From contig VUYV01000046.1 of assembly GCA_008711295.1 (NCBI GenBank), positions 1,515,384 to 1,579,383 of the forward strand: DNA of 64,000 bases, written 5' to 3'. Below are positions 10,553 through 21,642 of this stretch, in pieces. Origin of the DNA: Anarhynchus alexandrinus (lineage: Eukaryota; Chordata; Aves; Charadriiformes; Charadriidae). Each line of letters opens with the position of its first letter. Within the stretch, counting starts at the first letter, position 1. Position numbers and translations under genes: made by a program. Below the pieces are notes generated by a model, which was not told the DNA's origin, did not search any database, and worked only from the letters and a program-made list of their open reading frames with translations.

Positions 10553-12654
10553 TATGAGACTCACTTACAAATGAGTGAAGAGCCAATGTACCCTACGTGC
10601 TGGGATGCAGTCAATGTTATATATACCCTATATTTAGTCCCTGGCCTGCATTAAAACAACAACAAAAAATGCTTGTAAAAACTTCATTTTCTGATGGTGA
10701 AGATGGGAGTTCTTATGGCACAGAAAGGAGAAAAACAGCTTTAACAATAGAGATAAATATACCCAAACAATCTCACATGTGTTTTCTGTGCTGCATGAGA
10801 TAACATCTCTGTTAGCAATTAAGATCAACAATTTCTTTCTTTTTAGAGTGGTATTTGCCAGCATATTTTACCGTCTCAATTTATCCAGCATGCACAGACA
10901 AGCCAAAGTGTCGTTGAATCCTGTCCACCTCTTTTGCAGGCAAAAAAAAACCTTTTAGAGTAATTAATTAGGCAATCAATAATATAGACTAGAAGACCAC
11001 ATTTAAAGGGATCCAGATAGTGCGGCAGCGTGGCCAGGAGAATCTGAAGAAGACCTTGTGTGCTGAACTGTTCTTAGCAACCACAAAAATGTTAGACTTC
11101 AGGGGATGGGTCAAAAAAATGCGGATAAAACCCTTCCAATCTTTCATCTATAGGCATATAAATATCTTTATAAATTTGAATCGAAGTCACAGAAGCCTGA
11201 TTGTTCAGGGTTTGGCTGCTGCCATGTGCCTGGGTCCTGTCTCAGAGGACGAAAGAAATTAAGCATCCTGCAGCAAAATGCAAGAGCCTGCTCAGTACAC
11301 ATCAACTGCTCGGTTGACAGCAAACAAAATATTTCAGTCGCTGAAAATGGGTTTGTGCCTGTAATCATGCTGTGACCAAATCTCTGCATCTTTCTCACCT
11401 AAGGCAATGTCTTCAGTTCAGCTTGCCTGTTGTAAAAACAGTGACTTTTGAGAGGGGACAAATGAGGGAATCGTACTGGAAGTGTACAAAATAATGAGCA
11501 GCACAGAAAAGGTAAATAAGCTCTTCCCTGTTGTGCTTTCTTACTCTCTTAGGACAAAGCAATAGCCAATTAGAAAGAAACCAAAACATTTAGAACTGAG
11601 GGAATGAAATATTTTTATTTCCATTATTTAAAAAAAGTTTTTTTAGGAAAAAAAGAAAGGCATATTTCTAGGATCTTCAAAGCCAGGAAAAAACTGTTAC
11701 TTGATTAAAAGGCAGAAAACAAAAACTCTGGAAGACCTGCAATCAGTGTGTCAGCCCAAGTTCAGCCACTGAAGGAGGTATAAAAGACTAGTTGCTGTTT
11801 ATATTCAGACTATCCTTGGCTCCAGCATTTTACTGCTGGGAAATTTTGACTGTTGAAGGAAAGGAAGAAAATGTTCCTATAAATGAAGTCAATGTACTGT
11901 GCCACTTACATAGAGGCTATTAATGGAAACTCTTGGCTTTAACACTTGATATGGATTCAGACGAGTTGTCCTGTCTTAACACTATGGTTATTTGTTCCAG
12001 GTCTGGCTGGGATGGGAGTGTATCGCTTGGTTTCTAAGAGGGTGGAAATGCAAGAGTTAGAAACTACTGACCTATACAACCTCAGACTATATGGACTCTA
12101 CCTGGAGGTTAATCTTTCCTTTTTACCTCCTAGTCAAGGTTGAGAGGAAGAAAAAACTGCACTTTGATAGACACATGGCTTCTACATACCTCATACACTA
12201 ATGGTCTTGTGTCACAACAGACTCCAGTTTCACAGTGGAAGTTCAGGTCATATGAATGAACTTGGTATTTCCAAAGGGAACAACCCACAGCTGTGACATT
12301 ACACTTGGGTTTGAATAAAAGGAGAACATATGGTATGTCTTGATCACAGGGGATTTCACACCTGACCCTTGACCTGTTTCCACTTTGCACTTATCTGCTG
12401 GAGAAGACCTGTGAAGAAGGCAACGCTAGAATGCAGGTGCCATACGGCAGGAAGAGCATTTCCTCAGTGTGTCGTACCATAGTGAGCTAAATTTGGTGTC
12501 CTTCTCTAGACAAAAGCCAGCAGCTGACTTTTCAAGTAAGGAAGAACAGTTTACACCATCCTCTGGTGTCCTGTGCTGCACAGTGCATCATAAGCAACAG
12601 CTTTTATCTTGCATTTCACTGTTGTAGTGTCTGATAAGTGTTACCAGCTGCATT
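10553..12654. other. Unique non-coding sequence
   Basis: No gene or repeat could be identified. Several A-rich and T-rich short runs occur near 10,935 and 11,625-11,660. Open frames are below 90 codons and have no recognisable motifs. Confidence 0.55.
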
Positions 12655-13462
12655 TCGAATAGTAGGATGCAGAGAAAAACTGCAAGATGCTGACAAGGCC
12701 AAGTGCAAGGTCCTACACTTGGGTCAGGGCAATCCCATGCACAAATACAGGCTGGGCCGAGAATGGATTGAGAGCAGCCCTAAGGAGAAGGATTGGGGGT
12801 GTTGGTTGACAAGAAGCTCAACGTGAGCTGCCAATGTGCGCTGGCAGCCCAGAAAGCCAACTGTATCCTGGGCTGCATCAAAAGCAGCATGGCCAGCAGG
12901 GGGACGGAGGTGATTCTGCTCCTCTACTCCGCTCTGGTGAGACCCCACCTGGAGTACAAAGTCCAGCTTTGGAGCCCTCAGCATAGGAAGGACACAGACC
13001 TGTTGGAGTGGGTCCAGAGGAGGCCATAAAGATGATGAGAGGGCTGGAGCACCTCTGCTATGAGGAAAGGCTGAGAGAGTTGGGGTTGTTCAGCCTGAAG
13101 AAGAGAAGGTTCTGGGCAGACCTTATTGCAATACTTAAAGGGGGTCTACTGGAAAGATGGGGAAAAACTTTTTATCAGGGACATGTAGTGATACGACAAG
13201 GGGTAATGGTTTTAAGCTGAAAGACGGTAGATTTAGATTAGATATTAGGAAGAAATTTTTCACTCTGAGGGTGGTGAGATACTGGAACAGGTTGCCCAGA
13301 GAAGTTGTGTATGCCCCATGCCTGGAGGTGTTCAAGGCCAGGTTGGATGGGGCTTTGAGCAATCTGGACCAGTGGAAGGTGTCCCTGCCCATGGAAGGGG
13401 GGTTGGAACCAGGTGATCTTTAAGGTCCCTTCCAACCTAAACCATTCAATGATTCTATGACA
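12655..13462 (+). mobile_element. CR1 LINE, ORF2 C-terminus and 3' end
   Basis: This fragment covers the end of CR1 ORF2 and the short 3' UTR. Broken frames still read the family words [12 protein letters not shown] (about 12,690-12,735), [22 protein letters not shown] (split over about 12,795-12,860), [22 protein letters not shown] and [20 protein letters not shown]. The last words before the end are CCTTCCAACCTAAACCATTC followed by one decayed and one intact octamer. Internal stops and frame changes (for example after GGCCATAAAGATG) show that it is dead. It is similar in sequence to the minus-strand CR1 at 15.1-17.5 kb and older than the 10.3 kb copy. Confidence 0.93.
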
Positions 13463-15117
13463 CATCTGCAGAGTTTTTGGGCAGATGTTTGCTGTGTTGC
13501 ACACAGAAGTGAGAGGGAAAGAGGCCAACTCACAATGTGAGTGACCTTGATCTCAAACTATGAGTTATGTCTCTTGGTGATGCTCACATTTAGTGCTATT
13601 GCTGTGCTTTTCTTTCATTATTTCTACATCATAAAATGTTAGAAATTCCATGTATAAAAAGGGGGCTGCTAAGAAATGCAATCACCCTGCTCCTCTAAGA
13701 TTTCTTTAGGAATGTTTTCCCTGTCTCTGTCTTTGAAGATATGAGTTGACATAATTTTCCCAAGAGACAAAGGGAGACAAGGAGCAGATGGGAGCAAGAG
13801 GGCAACCTCCCTCTGCTCTCAACTCACGTTGCTGTTGTGAAACACTGCACAGTACAAATGATCCCAGCTTGCATTTCTGTTTTAGTCTGTCTCTCCCCAC
13901 ACTGTGCATGGGCTCTGACTATCATGGTATGGACTCTGCATTTCAGAATTTATCTTATATGTGCTCACAGAATTTATATTACTGTAAACAAGAGGAATAT
14001 TTGGACTGATGGGTTAAATTAATCTGCATTTTGGTGCAAGAGTCTGTGGGATGGTACGAGCAAATCTGTTGGGTAGTAGTGTAAACACCAACATTCAGCT
14101 GAATACAGATATGATGAAAAAGAAAGGAGAGGGTAGAGCAGTAATTAATAGAATCCGAATTATTTAACTAGTCAGATTTAATAAGAGAGCTTACCTCAGT
14201 TTTTAAGCATTGCACGAAGTTTAATTTAGGCATAGCCTAGACTGAGGCTGAATTTTGCTTGTTTGAGTCAATCCAGAATTGGTGCAAGTTATCACACCTT
14301 GCTAGTTCTATCCGTATGGTCTCCCTGCCTGGGCTACTTGCACTCAGCAGGTAAATCTCAGCACTGTTCACATCACTGACAGTCTGATTCTGCTCTCCTT
14401 GACTCTAATTTCATGCTCATGGTACACTTCTCTTCCTAATGCTAATAGAATTTGCCTTTTTTATTTTTCCTTCCCAAAATGTCTGCAGAAAAGACTTTTC
14501 CATTCCTGTCGTAAATTTGCCTGCCCAGAAGATGTGGTCACCAAGGAAGAGCCCTCCTGCAACTATAAAACATGTAGATGGTGGATGTGGATGCTAATAG
14601 CTTCTGGCTAATTAGCACAAGAGCAAGTATCTGTGGGAGGTAATTGCTGTAAGGGTAATAATGTAGGAAACATCCAAACCATCGATCTCTGTGTGAAGGT
14701 GAATCCCCAGGTGCTAAATCACTGAAATTAATCACGCAGTGGTGTTACAGGCAATGATTAGTGTCTGCTCTTCTGAGGGAGAGGGATGAAGAGAGAGCGA
14801 GAAATCTAGAACGCAAATCACGACGTGTTTGTTGCCCTGCAGACATTTCCACCTCGTTGCAACAGCTTGTAGGCTAATACAGCTTTGCAAGATGTGATCT
14901 TGTCAGGATTCTCAAGCGCAAACAAGTCAATCAAGTCTGGAAGAGCCACTAACAAGAGGAACAACATGTGACCAGGTGCTGTTTCAGTAAAAGTGAGATC
15001 TCTAGGACCCCACTTGGTAAGTGGAATCCCAAACGCACTCTATGGCGATTGCAGTTGGATAATTTCAAGATGATTTTGGCCTGCCTTTGATCATTTAAAT
15101 CCATGCCATGTTGATAT
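13463..15117. other. Unique non-coding sequence
   Basis: No gene or repeat family was recognised between two CR1 copies. Short frames near 13,788-14,022 and 14,399-14,611 have no domain content. AT-rich patches with TAAT cores (near 14,150 and 14,725) are not dense enough to single out. Confidence 0.5.
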
Positions 15118-16048
15118 CACAGAATCATAGAAACATAGAATGGTATGGGCTGGAAGGGACCTTTGAAGGTCATCTAGTCCAACCCCCCTGCAATGAGCAG
15201 GGACATCTTCAACTACATCAGGTTCCCCAGAGCCCCATCCAATCTGACTTTGAATTTTCCAGGGATGGGGCATCTACCACCTCTCTGGGCAACTTGTCCC
15301 AGTGTTTCACCATCCTCAGTGTAAAAAATTTCTCCCTTATATCTAACCTAAATCTACCCTCTTTTAGTTTAAAACCATTACCCCTTGCCCCATTGCAACA
15401 AGCCCTGCTAAAATGTTTTTCCCCATCTTTCCTGTAGGCCCCCTATAAGTACTGAAAGACTGCATTAAGGTCCCCCCAGAGACTTCTCTTCTCCAGGCTG
15501 AACAACCCCAACTCTCTCAGCCTGTCTTCATAGCAGAGGTGCTCCAGCCCTCTCATCATTTTTGTGGCCCTCCTCTGGACCCGCTCCAGCAGGCCCATGT
15601 CTTTCCTGTGCTGAGGGTTCCAGAGCTGGACTTCGTACTCCAGGTGGGGTCTCACAAGAGTGGAGTAGAGGGGCAGAATCCCCTCCCTCGCCCTGCTGGC
15701 CATACTGCTTTTGATGCAGCCCAGGATATGGTTGGCCTTCTGGGCTGCAAGCATGCACTGTCGGCTCATGTCCAGCTTTTCATCCACCAGTACCCCCAAG
15801 TCCTTTTTAGCAGGACTGCTCCCAATCCCTTCATCCCCCAGCCTGTATTGATATCAGAGGTTCCCCACCCCAGGTGCAGGACCTTGTACTTGGCTGTGTT
15901 GAATCTTATGAAGTTCACATGGGCCCACTTCTGGAGCCTGTTCTTGTCCCTCTGGATGGCACCCCGTCCCTCAGGTGTGTCAGCTGCACCACTCATCTGC
16001 ACTGGTGTCATCTGAAAACTTGCTGAGGGTGCCCTTGATCCTGCTATG

Positions 16049-16462
16049 TCATTGATGAAGATATGGAATAGTACTGGGTCCCAGTATGGAACCCTGAGGG
16101 ACACCACTTGTCACTGATCTCCATCTGGACATTGTGCTGTTGACCACTACCCTCTGTATGTGACCATTCAACCAATTCCTCATCCACCAAACAGTCCACC
16201 CATCCAATCTATATCTCTCAAATTTAGAGAGAAAGATGTTGTGGGGAACCATGTCAAAGGCCTTAGGGAAATCTATATAGCTGACATCCGTAGCTCTTCC
16301 TTTGTCCACTGATGTAGTCACTCCACCATAGAAGGCCACTAGGTTAGTCAGGCAGGACTTGCCCTTGGTGAAGTGATGCTGGCTGTCCTGAATCATGTCC
16401 CTATCCTCCATGTGCCTTAGCATAGCTTCTAGGAGGATCTGTTCCATGATCTTTCCAGGCAC
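16049..16462 (-). pseudogene. CR1 reverse-transcriptase fragment
   Basis: This 137-codon open piece of the CR1 ORF2 polymerase carries [30 protein letters not shown] (first catalytic aspartate), [12 protein letters not shown] and [13 protein letters not shown]. In the live family the enzyme copies CR1 RNA onto nicked chromosomal DNA. Here the frame breaks just after the ILGP word, and the F-x-D-D part lies in another frame. It is part of the CR1 copy spanning 15,118-17,475 and is not an independent gene. Confidence 0.92.
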
Positions 16463-16823
16463 AGAGGTGAGGTTGACAGGTCAGTAGTTCCCAGGGTCCT
16501 CCTATCTACCCTTTTAAAAAAATGGGTTCTATGTTTCCCTTTTTCCAGTCACCAGGGACTTCACCTGGCTGCCATGACTTTTCAAATATCATGGAGAGTG
16601 GCTTGGCCACTACATCAGCCAATTCCTCAGGACTCTGGGATGCATCTTGTCAGGTCCCATAGAGAGGTTAGAGTGAAGACTGAGGCAAAAACATTGAGTC
16701 CCTCAGCCTTCTCCTCACCCATTGTCACCAGTTTGCCAGTCTTGCTCTCAAGGTGGGGGTATTCTTTCTCTGATCTTCCTTTTCTGGCTGGCATACTTGT
16801 AGAAGCCCTTATTATTCTTTTAA

Positions 16824-17294
16824 TCACTTGCCAAGTTCATCTCCAGCCATGCCTTGGCCTTCCTGACGCCTATACAACCGGGTTGTGTCCCTATACTCTT
16901 CCCAGGATACCTCTCCCTGCTTCCACTGCCTGTGCATTTCCTTCTTGCCCTTTAGTTTGACCAGCAGGTCTTGACTCAGCCATGCTGATCTTTTGACTTT
17001 CTTTCCTGATTTCTTACACCTGGGGATTGAGAGCTCTTTTTCTTTAAGGAAAGTGTCAAAGATCTGCCAGCGCTGTTCTGCCCCCTTGTCCCTGAGGGCA
17101 GTTTCCCAGGGGGTCCTATTCACTAACTCCTTGAAGAGCTGGAATTTTGCTTTCCTAAAATTCAGGGTCCTGACTTTACTCTTTGCCTGACCCATATCCC
17201 TCAGGACTGCAAACTCCACCAGTGCATGATCACTGCAGCCCAGGCTGCCTCCAATCTTGATGTCACCAATTAGCTCACTTGCATTGGTGACCAT
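16824..17294 (-). pseudogene. CR1 endonuclease/linker fragment
   Basis: This is a 156-codon open piece of CR1 ORF2. It covers the C-terminal part of the AP-type endonuclease and the linker to the polymerase. It shows GDIKIGGSLGCSDHALVEF, with the conserved S-D-H of the endonuclease fold, followed by a lysine/arginine-rich segment (KSGKKVKRSAWLSQDLLVKL). The preceding piece with the GDFN motif lies in another frame at 17,294-17,497, so the domain is broken between the two. Confidence 0.9.
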
Positions 17295-17475
17295 CAGGTT
17301 AAGTATCCATCTCCTCTGGTGGGGCTGTCTATTACCTGGCTTAAGAAGTTATCCTCAGTGCACCCTGGGAGTCTTCTGGATTGCCTACAGCTCACCGTGC
17401 TACTTTTCCCGCAGATGTTGGGGTGGTTGAAGTCCCCCAGCAGGATGAGAGCATGCAAGTGTGATGCCTGCTGTG
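17294..17475 (-). pseudogene. CR1 endonuclease core fragment
   Basis: In this frame the minus strand reads ALILLGDFNHPNICGK and LPGCTEDNFLSQVIDSPTRG. The G-D-F-N word is the conserved catalytic-region motif of LINE AP endonucleases. A frameshift separates it from the SDH-containing piece. The family match fades upstream of the HALILLGDF word, which gives the 5' truncation point of this CR1 insertion. Confidence 0.85.
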
Positions 17476-18125
17476 TTAGGACAAAAGGCCTCACCAATGA
17501 GTAACTGTCTAGTTTCTTGTAGCAGATGAGTTTTCAAATTGGCCATTACTTCCCCATGCTCCTCGAGATAATCTGATAGGGCCCGGGGCTGAATGAGTTG
17601 TAAAGACAGAAGGATTCTGTAGTCTTGAGCTGCAGTAAAAAAAAGCATAACTTTTTCTGTGTCTTGGCCTTTAGTGGAATGGTCTGGAGGTGTTCCTAAG
17701 CTCTCCAGACTTCCCACAGCCAGAGAGATAGCACAAGGGTCACATCCATCATGAAATTAGTGTCTTAAGAATCTTTCATGCGTCAGGTAAAACCCGGCCT
17801 CAGGCCTCTCCTCAGCCCACGGCCATGCTGTCTGGAGTCTTCCAGTCAGTTGTGAGGGAGTGTGTGCTTCTGGACAAATATACAGTGACATTTATTCTAC
17901 CTCATATTTATTGAGGAGCTGTCTGGCCTGCTCTACTCCAGTTAAGTCTCTGAAGGAAACTGGTGTACTCCTATATCCAGTCAAAGACCTTTACAGAGGG
18001 AAGCCAGCTCAAACCCTGTTCTGGTCAGGATCAGAAACACTCTTTCCATTTCAACTGCTACTACCTCTTCAGAAATTTGGGATGCCCCAAAACAGTTAAC
18101 AAGCCCATGTGAGGAACCAGCAGAA
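17476..18125. other. Non-coding, with an unassigned open frame
   Basis: The interval joins two CR1 pieces. On the minus strand a frame open from about 17,751 down to 17,490 runs into the CR1 without a stop (MLFFTAAQDYRILLSLQLI, SDYLEEHGEVMANLKTHL). It starts from no ATG in the region shown and I do not recognise the product. The rest shows no gene or repeat. Confidence 0.4.
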
Positions 18126-18425
18126 TTGAGGATCAGCAGAGGGGGAGGTGCTGATCTCCTCTCTCTTGTGACCAGCAACAGGACACAAGGAAATGGAATG
18201 AAGCTGTGTCAGGGCAAGTTCAGACTGGACATCAGGAAAAGGTTCTTCACTGAGAGAGTGGTCAGTCACTGGAACAGGCTCCCCAGGAAAGTGGTCATGG
18301 CCCCAAACCTGTCAGAGTTCATGCAGCACCTGGATGATGCTGTTAGTCACATGGTTTAGTTTTAGGTAGTCCTGCGAGGAGCAGGGAGTTGGACTCAATG
18401 ATCCTTATCGGTCCATTCCAACTCC
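18126..18425 (+). mobile_element. CR1 LINE 3' fragment (older subfamily)
   Basis: The sequence follows the CR1 3' pattern: GACACAAGGAAATGGAATGA, CAAGTTCAGACTGGACATCA, GTGGTCAGTCACTGGAACAG, and an ending of GGAGTTGGACTCAATGATCC plus CATTCCAACTC. It differs strongly from the young CR1 copies in this window and lacks clear terminal octamers, so it is an older subfamily or a decayed end. It is non-coding. Confidence 0.88.
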
Positions 18426-18942
18426 AGATATATTTTTAATCTAAGGTTGTTTTAAACATATGGCTTTTTAAGGCAGACACGGACGGACTGGGAAAAATGT
18501 TCTTACGTTGGTCTTATATTCATGATTACATGTTATTTTGACTGTAGTTGTGCTTAATGCCAAGCAAAATGGGGCCATTCAGCTTGGCATTGTACATGGA
18601 CAACACTGAGGCAAATTGCTCCCTTAAAGTGTTTATATGCTAATATGCACATATGCACCACTCTCCTGGGAGTGTTACAATGAATTAATGGGGGAAAAAA
18701 AACCCGTATTTTGCCGCTCCAGTACATCATGTAGTCATAAGCAGGTAACTGCCACTGATGATGATGATGTGTCAGAGAGGGAGTGAACACCACCTTAGGG
18801 CGGCTTGTGGTGAAAATCGTCATTCAACATCAAGAAGGGAAGGAATGTGTAAGGAAGGCACTACGAGGATGAAAAGGGTGGGAGAGCGATTGTCAAGAGC
18901 AGGTGAAGAGTCAGCACCTATATTGTGTGTCCGTGCCCAGGT
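18426..18942. other. Non-coding, left of a GC-rich LTR core
   Basis: No gene or repeat family was recognised. A short GAT repeat (CTGATGATGATGATGTG) lies near 18,755-18,771. The last 20-40 bases before 18,943 may be the damaged 5' part of the LTR that follows, but they do not match the longer LTR at 52.4 kb. Confidence 0.45.
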
Positions 18943-19318
18943 GGAGGAGGAGGAGGGCAGGAGGTGCTGCAGGCCCGGAGCAGGGATCCCCTGCAGCCCT
19001 GCAGAGACCCCGCTGGAGCAGAGACCCAGCCTGCAGCCCGGGGAGGGCCCCAGGCCGCAGCGGGGGGATATTTCCTGCAGGAGCTGCGGCCGTGGAGAGC
19101 CCCGGCGGGAGCAGGTTGTCCCTGAAGGACTGCAGCCCGGGGCAGGGCCCGCGCTGGAGCAGGGAGAGGGGGGAGGAGGGAGGAGCGGCCCAGAGGGGCT
19201 GCCATGGACTGACCTGCAAGATTTCTGTTCTTATTTTTCCACCCTGTCCTATTGAGGAGTGGGAGTGAGAGAGGAGCTGAACTGCAGTTTGCCCCTTAGC
19301 CAAAGTTAACCCACCACA
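18943..19318 (+). mobile_element. GC-rich avian LTR fragment
   Basis: This segment has the texture of an avian endogenous retrovirus LTR (a class III/ERVL-like type with repeated CTGCAGCCC, GCTGGAGCAG and AAGGACTGCAGCCC words). It ends in GTTAACCCACCACA, a normal CA-type LTR terminus. Positions 18,943-19,204 are identical to 52,645-52,906. The sequence downstream lacks the roughly 230 bases present in the 52.9-53.1 kb copy and resumes with a diverged 3' end (GAGTGAGAGAGGAGCTGAAC). No target-site duplication could be found. Open frames across it are GC-driven artefacts. Confidence 0.75.
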
Positions 19319-19368
19319 GCACCCAAGTGGAAAAAGCCCTAACAACTCAGTCTGACTTTTGCGTTGGC

Positions 19369-19445
19369 TCAACTTGAAGGAAGAGATTGGGCTAGATACC
19401 TCCTGAGGTCCCACCCAGCTTGAACAACTGTGATTCTGTTGTTTG
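19369..19445 (+). mobile_element. CR1 LINE 3' terminal remnant
   Basis: The words GAGATTGGGCTAGATACCTC, GAGGTCCCACCCAGCTTGAA and CTGTGATTCTGT match the last 70 or so bases of CR1, where the family usually reads 'tggactagatgacctc...ggtcccttccaacct...attctgtgattctgt'. Only the tail is left, right after the LTR end at 19,318. Confidence 0.75.
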
Positions 19446-21642
19446 AATCAGTGTAACATGAAGGAGAGACCTGGAATCCAGACTTGTACCATAGATATAA
19501 CAGCAGTGACACAAACATAGTCTCTCAATATCAACAACACTTTGCCAGAGACAATAGATCTGTCACTCCAAATGGACACAATGGAAAATTTGCCCTGATG
19601 TCCATGAATTAGAAGGAAGCTTAAATGGAGCATAATCTTAATATAAAATGAAGAATAATGCTTAAATGAGGGATCATATTGCAGAAGAAATAAATCTTCT
19701 GGAAAGCCTAGTCTCTCTTCGTTGCACCCTGGACTTCCCTGGTAATGATCACACATTCATACCCATCTTCCACCGGGCACTAAACATTGTACATGCAGCT
19801 TCACTGCCTCCCAGGGAGAGCTGTGTTCGGGTTCTGGTAGGTAGACATTAATCATTCAGGACGGCGAAGTGACGGATGGCTGAGTGAACAGGGCGCAGTG
19901 TGCTTTCATTCTCAAAGAAGGCTGTGATAAGCAGGAGCCAGGGTTGTAAGGACATGATTATTAGTGTAGCTGTCTGATTACCAGAGAAACAGCAACAGAA
20001 AACACAATCTGGTTTCAACTACTACCTGAACACCTCTCCCCTGTAACAGCTCAGGGGAAGACAGAGGGAGCTGGGCTGTTCCCTCTGCTTCTAGAGGAAG
20101 AGGTGACCCTGTACATACGGACAGTTGCAAGCCAGCCTCTTCTTGCCAGCCCGACTCCTGACTTGGTGGAAAATCATAGAGAGATAAGCTCTTTGGCCAC
20201 TGACTTGGGGAAGGGGTGGGGAAATCAGGGGCAAAGAAACAACTGCACTCACCAGTGTTGCGACATCTCGCCTGTCGCCTGGGAATCTGCCAGAAGCTCA
20301 GTGGTGGGTCTGGAGTATCTCCTCAAGTCATTGAATTTCCCTGTGTACCACAACACTGACGCTGGTGCAGAGGGCAATGCCCCCTGCTTCAGAGAGACAG
20401 GTCGTTGAGAGGCAAGTTTCTGGGTAACAAAAGCAGCATTCAAAATGATGCCAAAAGTTTTCCTTAGTGGAAATCTCAACACAATGAGAGAGATCAAGGA
20501 TGTGAAAAGAACTGAGCTTTCTTCTAGCCACCTCCTAAGGTGGACTTAGGTCTCTGCTGTGGCCTATAACTTGAAGAGAGACTGAGATCCTTTAAAGACC
20601 TTGACAGGCAGTGGGGAGAAATGGTGCCATAGACAGAGCCTTCGCCTCCTACAGCTAGCTGACTTAGATGTTGTAACTACTTACCTCCATCGACTTTATC
20701 GAAAACCATGCTCTGGTGCCCCTTATTAGAAGGCAGTCTGAATAAATCACAGTCACATCAGCTGGGAGGCTCATGCTGCTGCCTCTGCAGAGGACTCAAC
20801 TCTCCAGTTCAGTGGTGCTTGACTCAATTGATTCACAGAGAAAGTGACCACAGAGGGGAAAAAACAATGCTGGTGTGTTTCTGAAGACTCTCCTACACAC
20901 CCCTATCATATGTAAAAAATGACCTTTCCCAAAATATAGCTGCGAGGCTGTGTGAGTTATACGGCCTAGATTCTTTTCCAGCAGCTGATTTCATGGCTCT
21001 GCTTGTCTCCAGTACATGGTGCCTTCCATTTTGGTTCAGTCTGTTCTTTATCTGTGCCATTCATGGCTGAGGGACAATGATATTTCTCATCTACTTAAGT
21101 TCTGGACAGAAAGCTACGTGAACTCACACACTACCTCTAAGGATGCTTCTGAGGGGATACGCCGTGGCAGTGATTTAAAGCTCCAGAAGAAAGAAAAGAA
21201 ACATTTGCATTCAATTTTCAATAAGCAGATGGCACACGGCTTGTTTTATACCGCAGTAAATTTTGAAGTCCCTACTGAAAAATAAGAAAAGCGATCGTAT
21301 TCGCTTTTATTTCAAACTTTCCCTGTTTCCATGGCAATATCCCAGTGAGGTACCAAGAGTAGATGCTGGGATATGAGGTATTAAATAGTTCTTTTTCTGT
21401 GCATCATGAAAGGTAATGCTGAGATCCACGTATAAAGGCCAGCAAGTTGGGAAATGACGCAGGGACATTGAAGAATTATTACACTGAGAATGAGAAAATT
21501 TCAATATTGTGAATCTACAGAAGGATATGTTAGATTTGTCCCTTTGTTTTGCCCCAGTGCAACTCAATTGATTTTCAGTAGAGCTGTACAAGCACTAAAA
21601 ATATGGGACCATTCCTGCGCTATATGGGGGGTCACGGAGCTG
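19446..21642. other. Unique non-coding sequence
   Basis: No gene or named repeat was recognised. Short frames (up to about 100 codons at 20,103-20,408) lack motifs and overlap frames on the other strand. Confidence 0.5.

Larger units (their letters stand above)
15118..17475 (-). mobile_element. CR1 LINE, 2.36 kb, 5'-truncated, dead
   Basis: This is the longest retroelement in the window. Read on the minus strand it runs from the middle of the endonuclease domain to the 3' end, whose octamer area (ATAGAATGG, GATTCTGTG-like) lies at about 15,118-15,145. The endonuclease shows LLGDFNHPNICGK (about 17,400-17,445) and GCSDHALVEF (about 17,220-17,250). The reverse transcriptase shows [12 protein letters not shown] (motif A) and [11 protein letters not shown] (motif B) within 16,049-16,462. 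The F-x-D-D catalytic word survives as FSDDT near 16,005-16,025, but in a different frame from its surroundings, so a frameshift precedes it. The C-terminal region continues as [14 protein letters not shown] and [20 protein letters not shown] (15,443-15,799). Stops and frameshifts show that it is inactive. The 5' edge near 17,475 is where the match to the family ends. Confidence 0.95.

Noticed and set aside
15539..16015. 158-codon plus-strand frame
   Set aside because: It is the antisense of the CR1 ORF2 C-terminal region, which is clearly coded on the minus strand.
18758..19414. Frames of 121-167 codons on both strands
   Set aside because: They cross the same GC-rich LTR core and share its translated words with the 52.6 kb copy, so they are shadows of the repeat.
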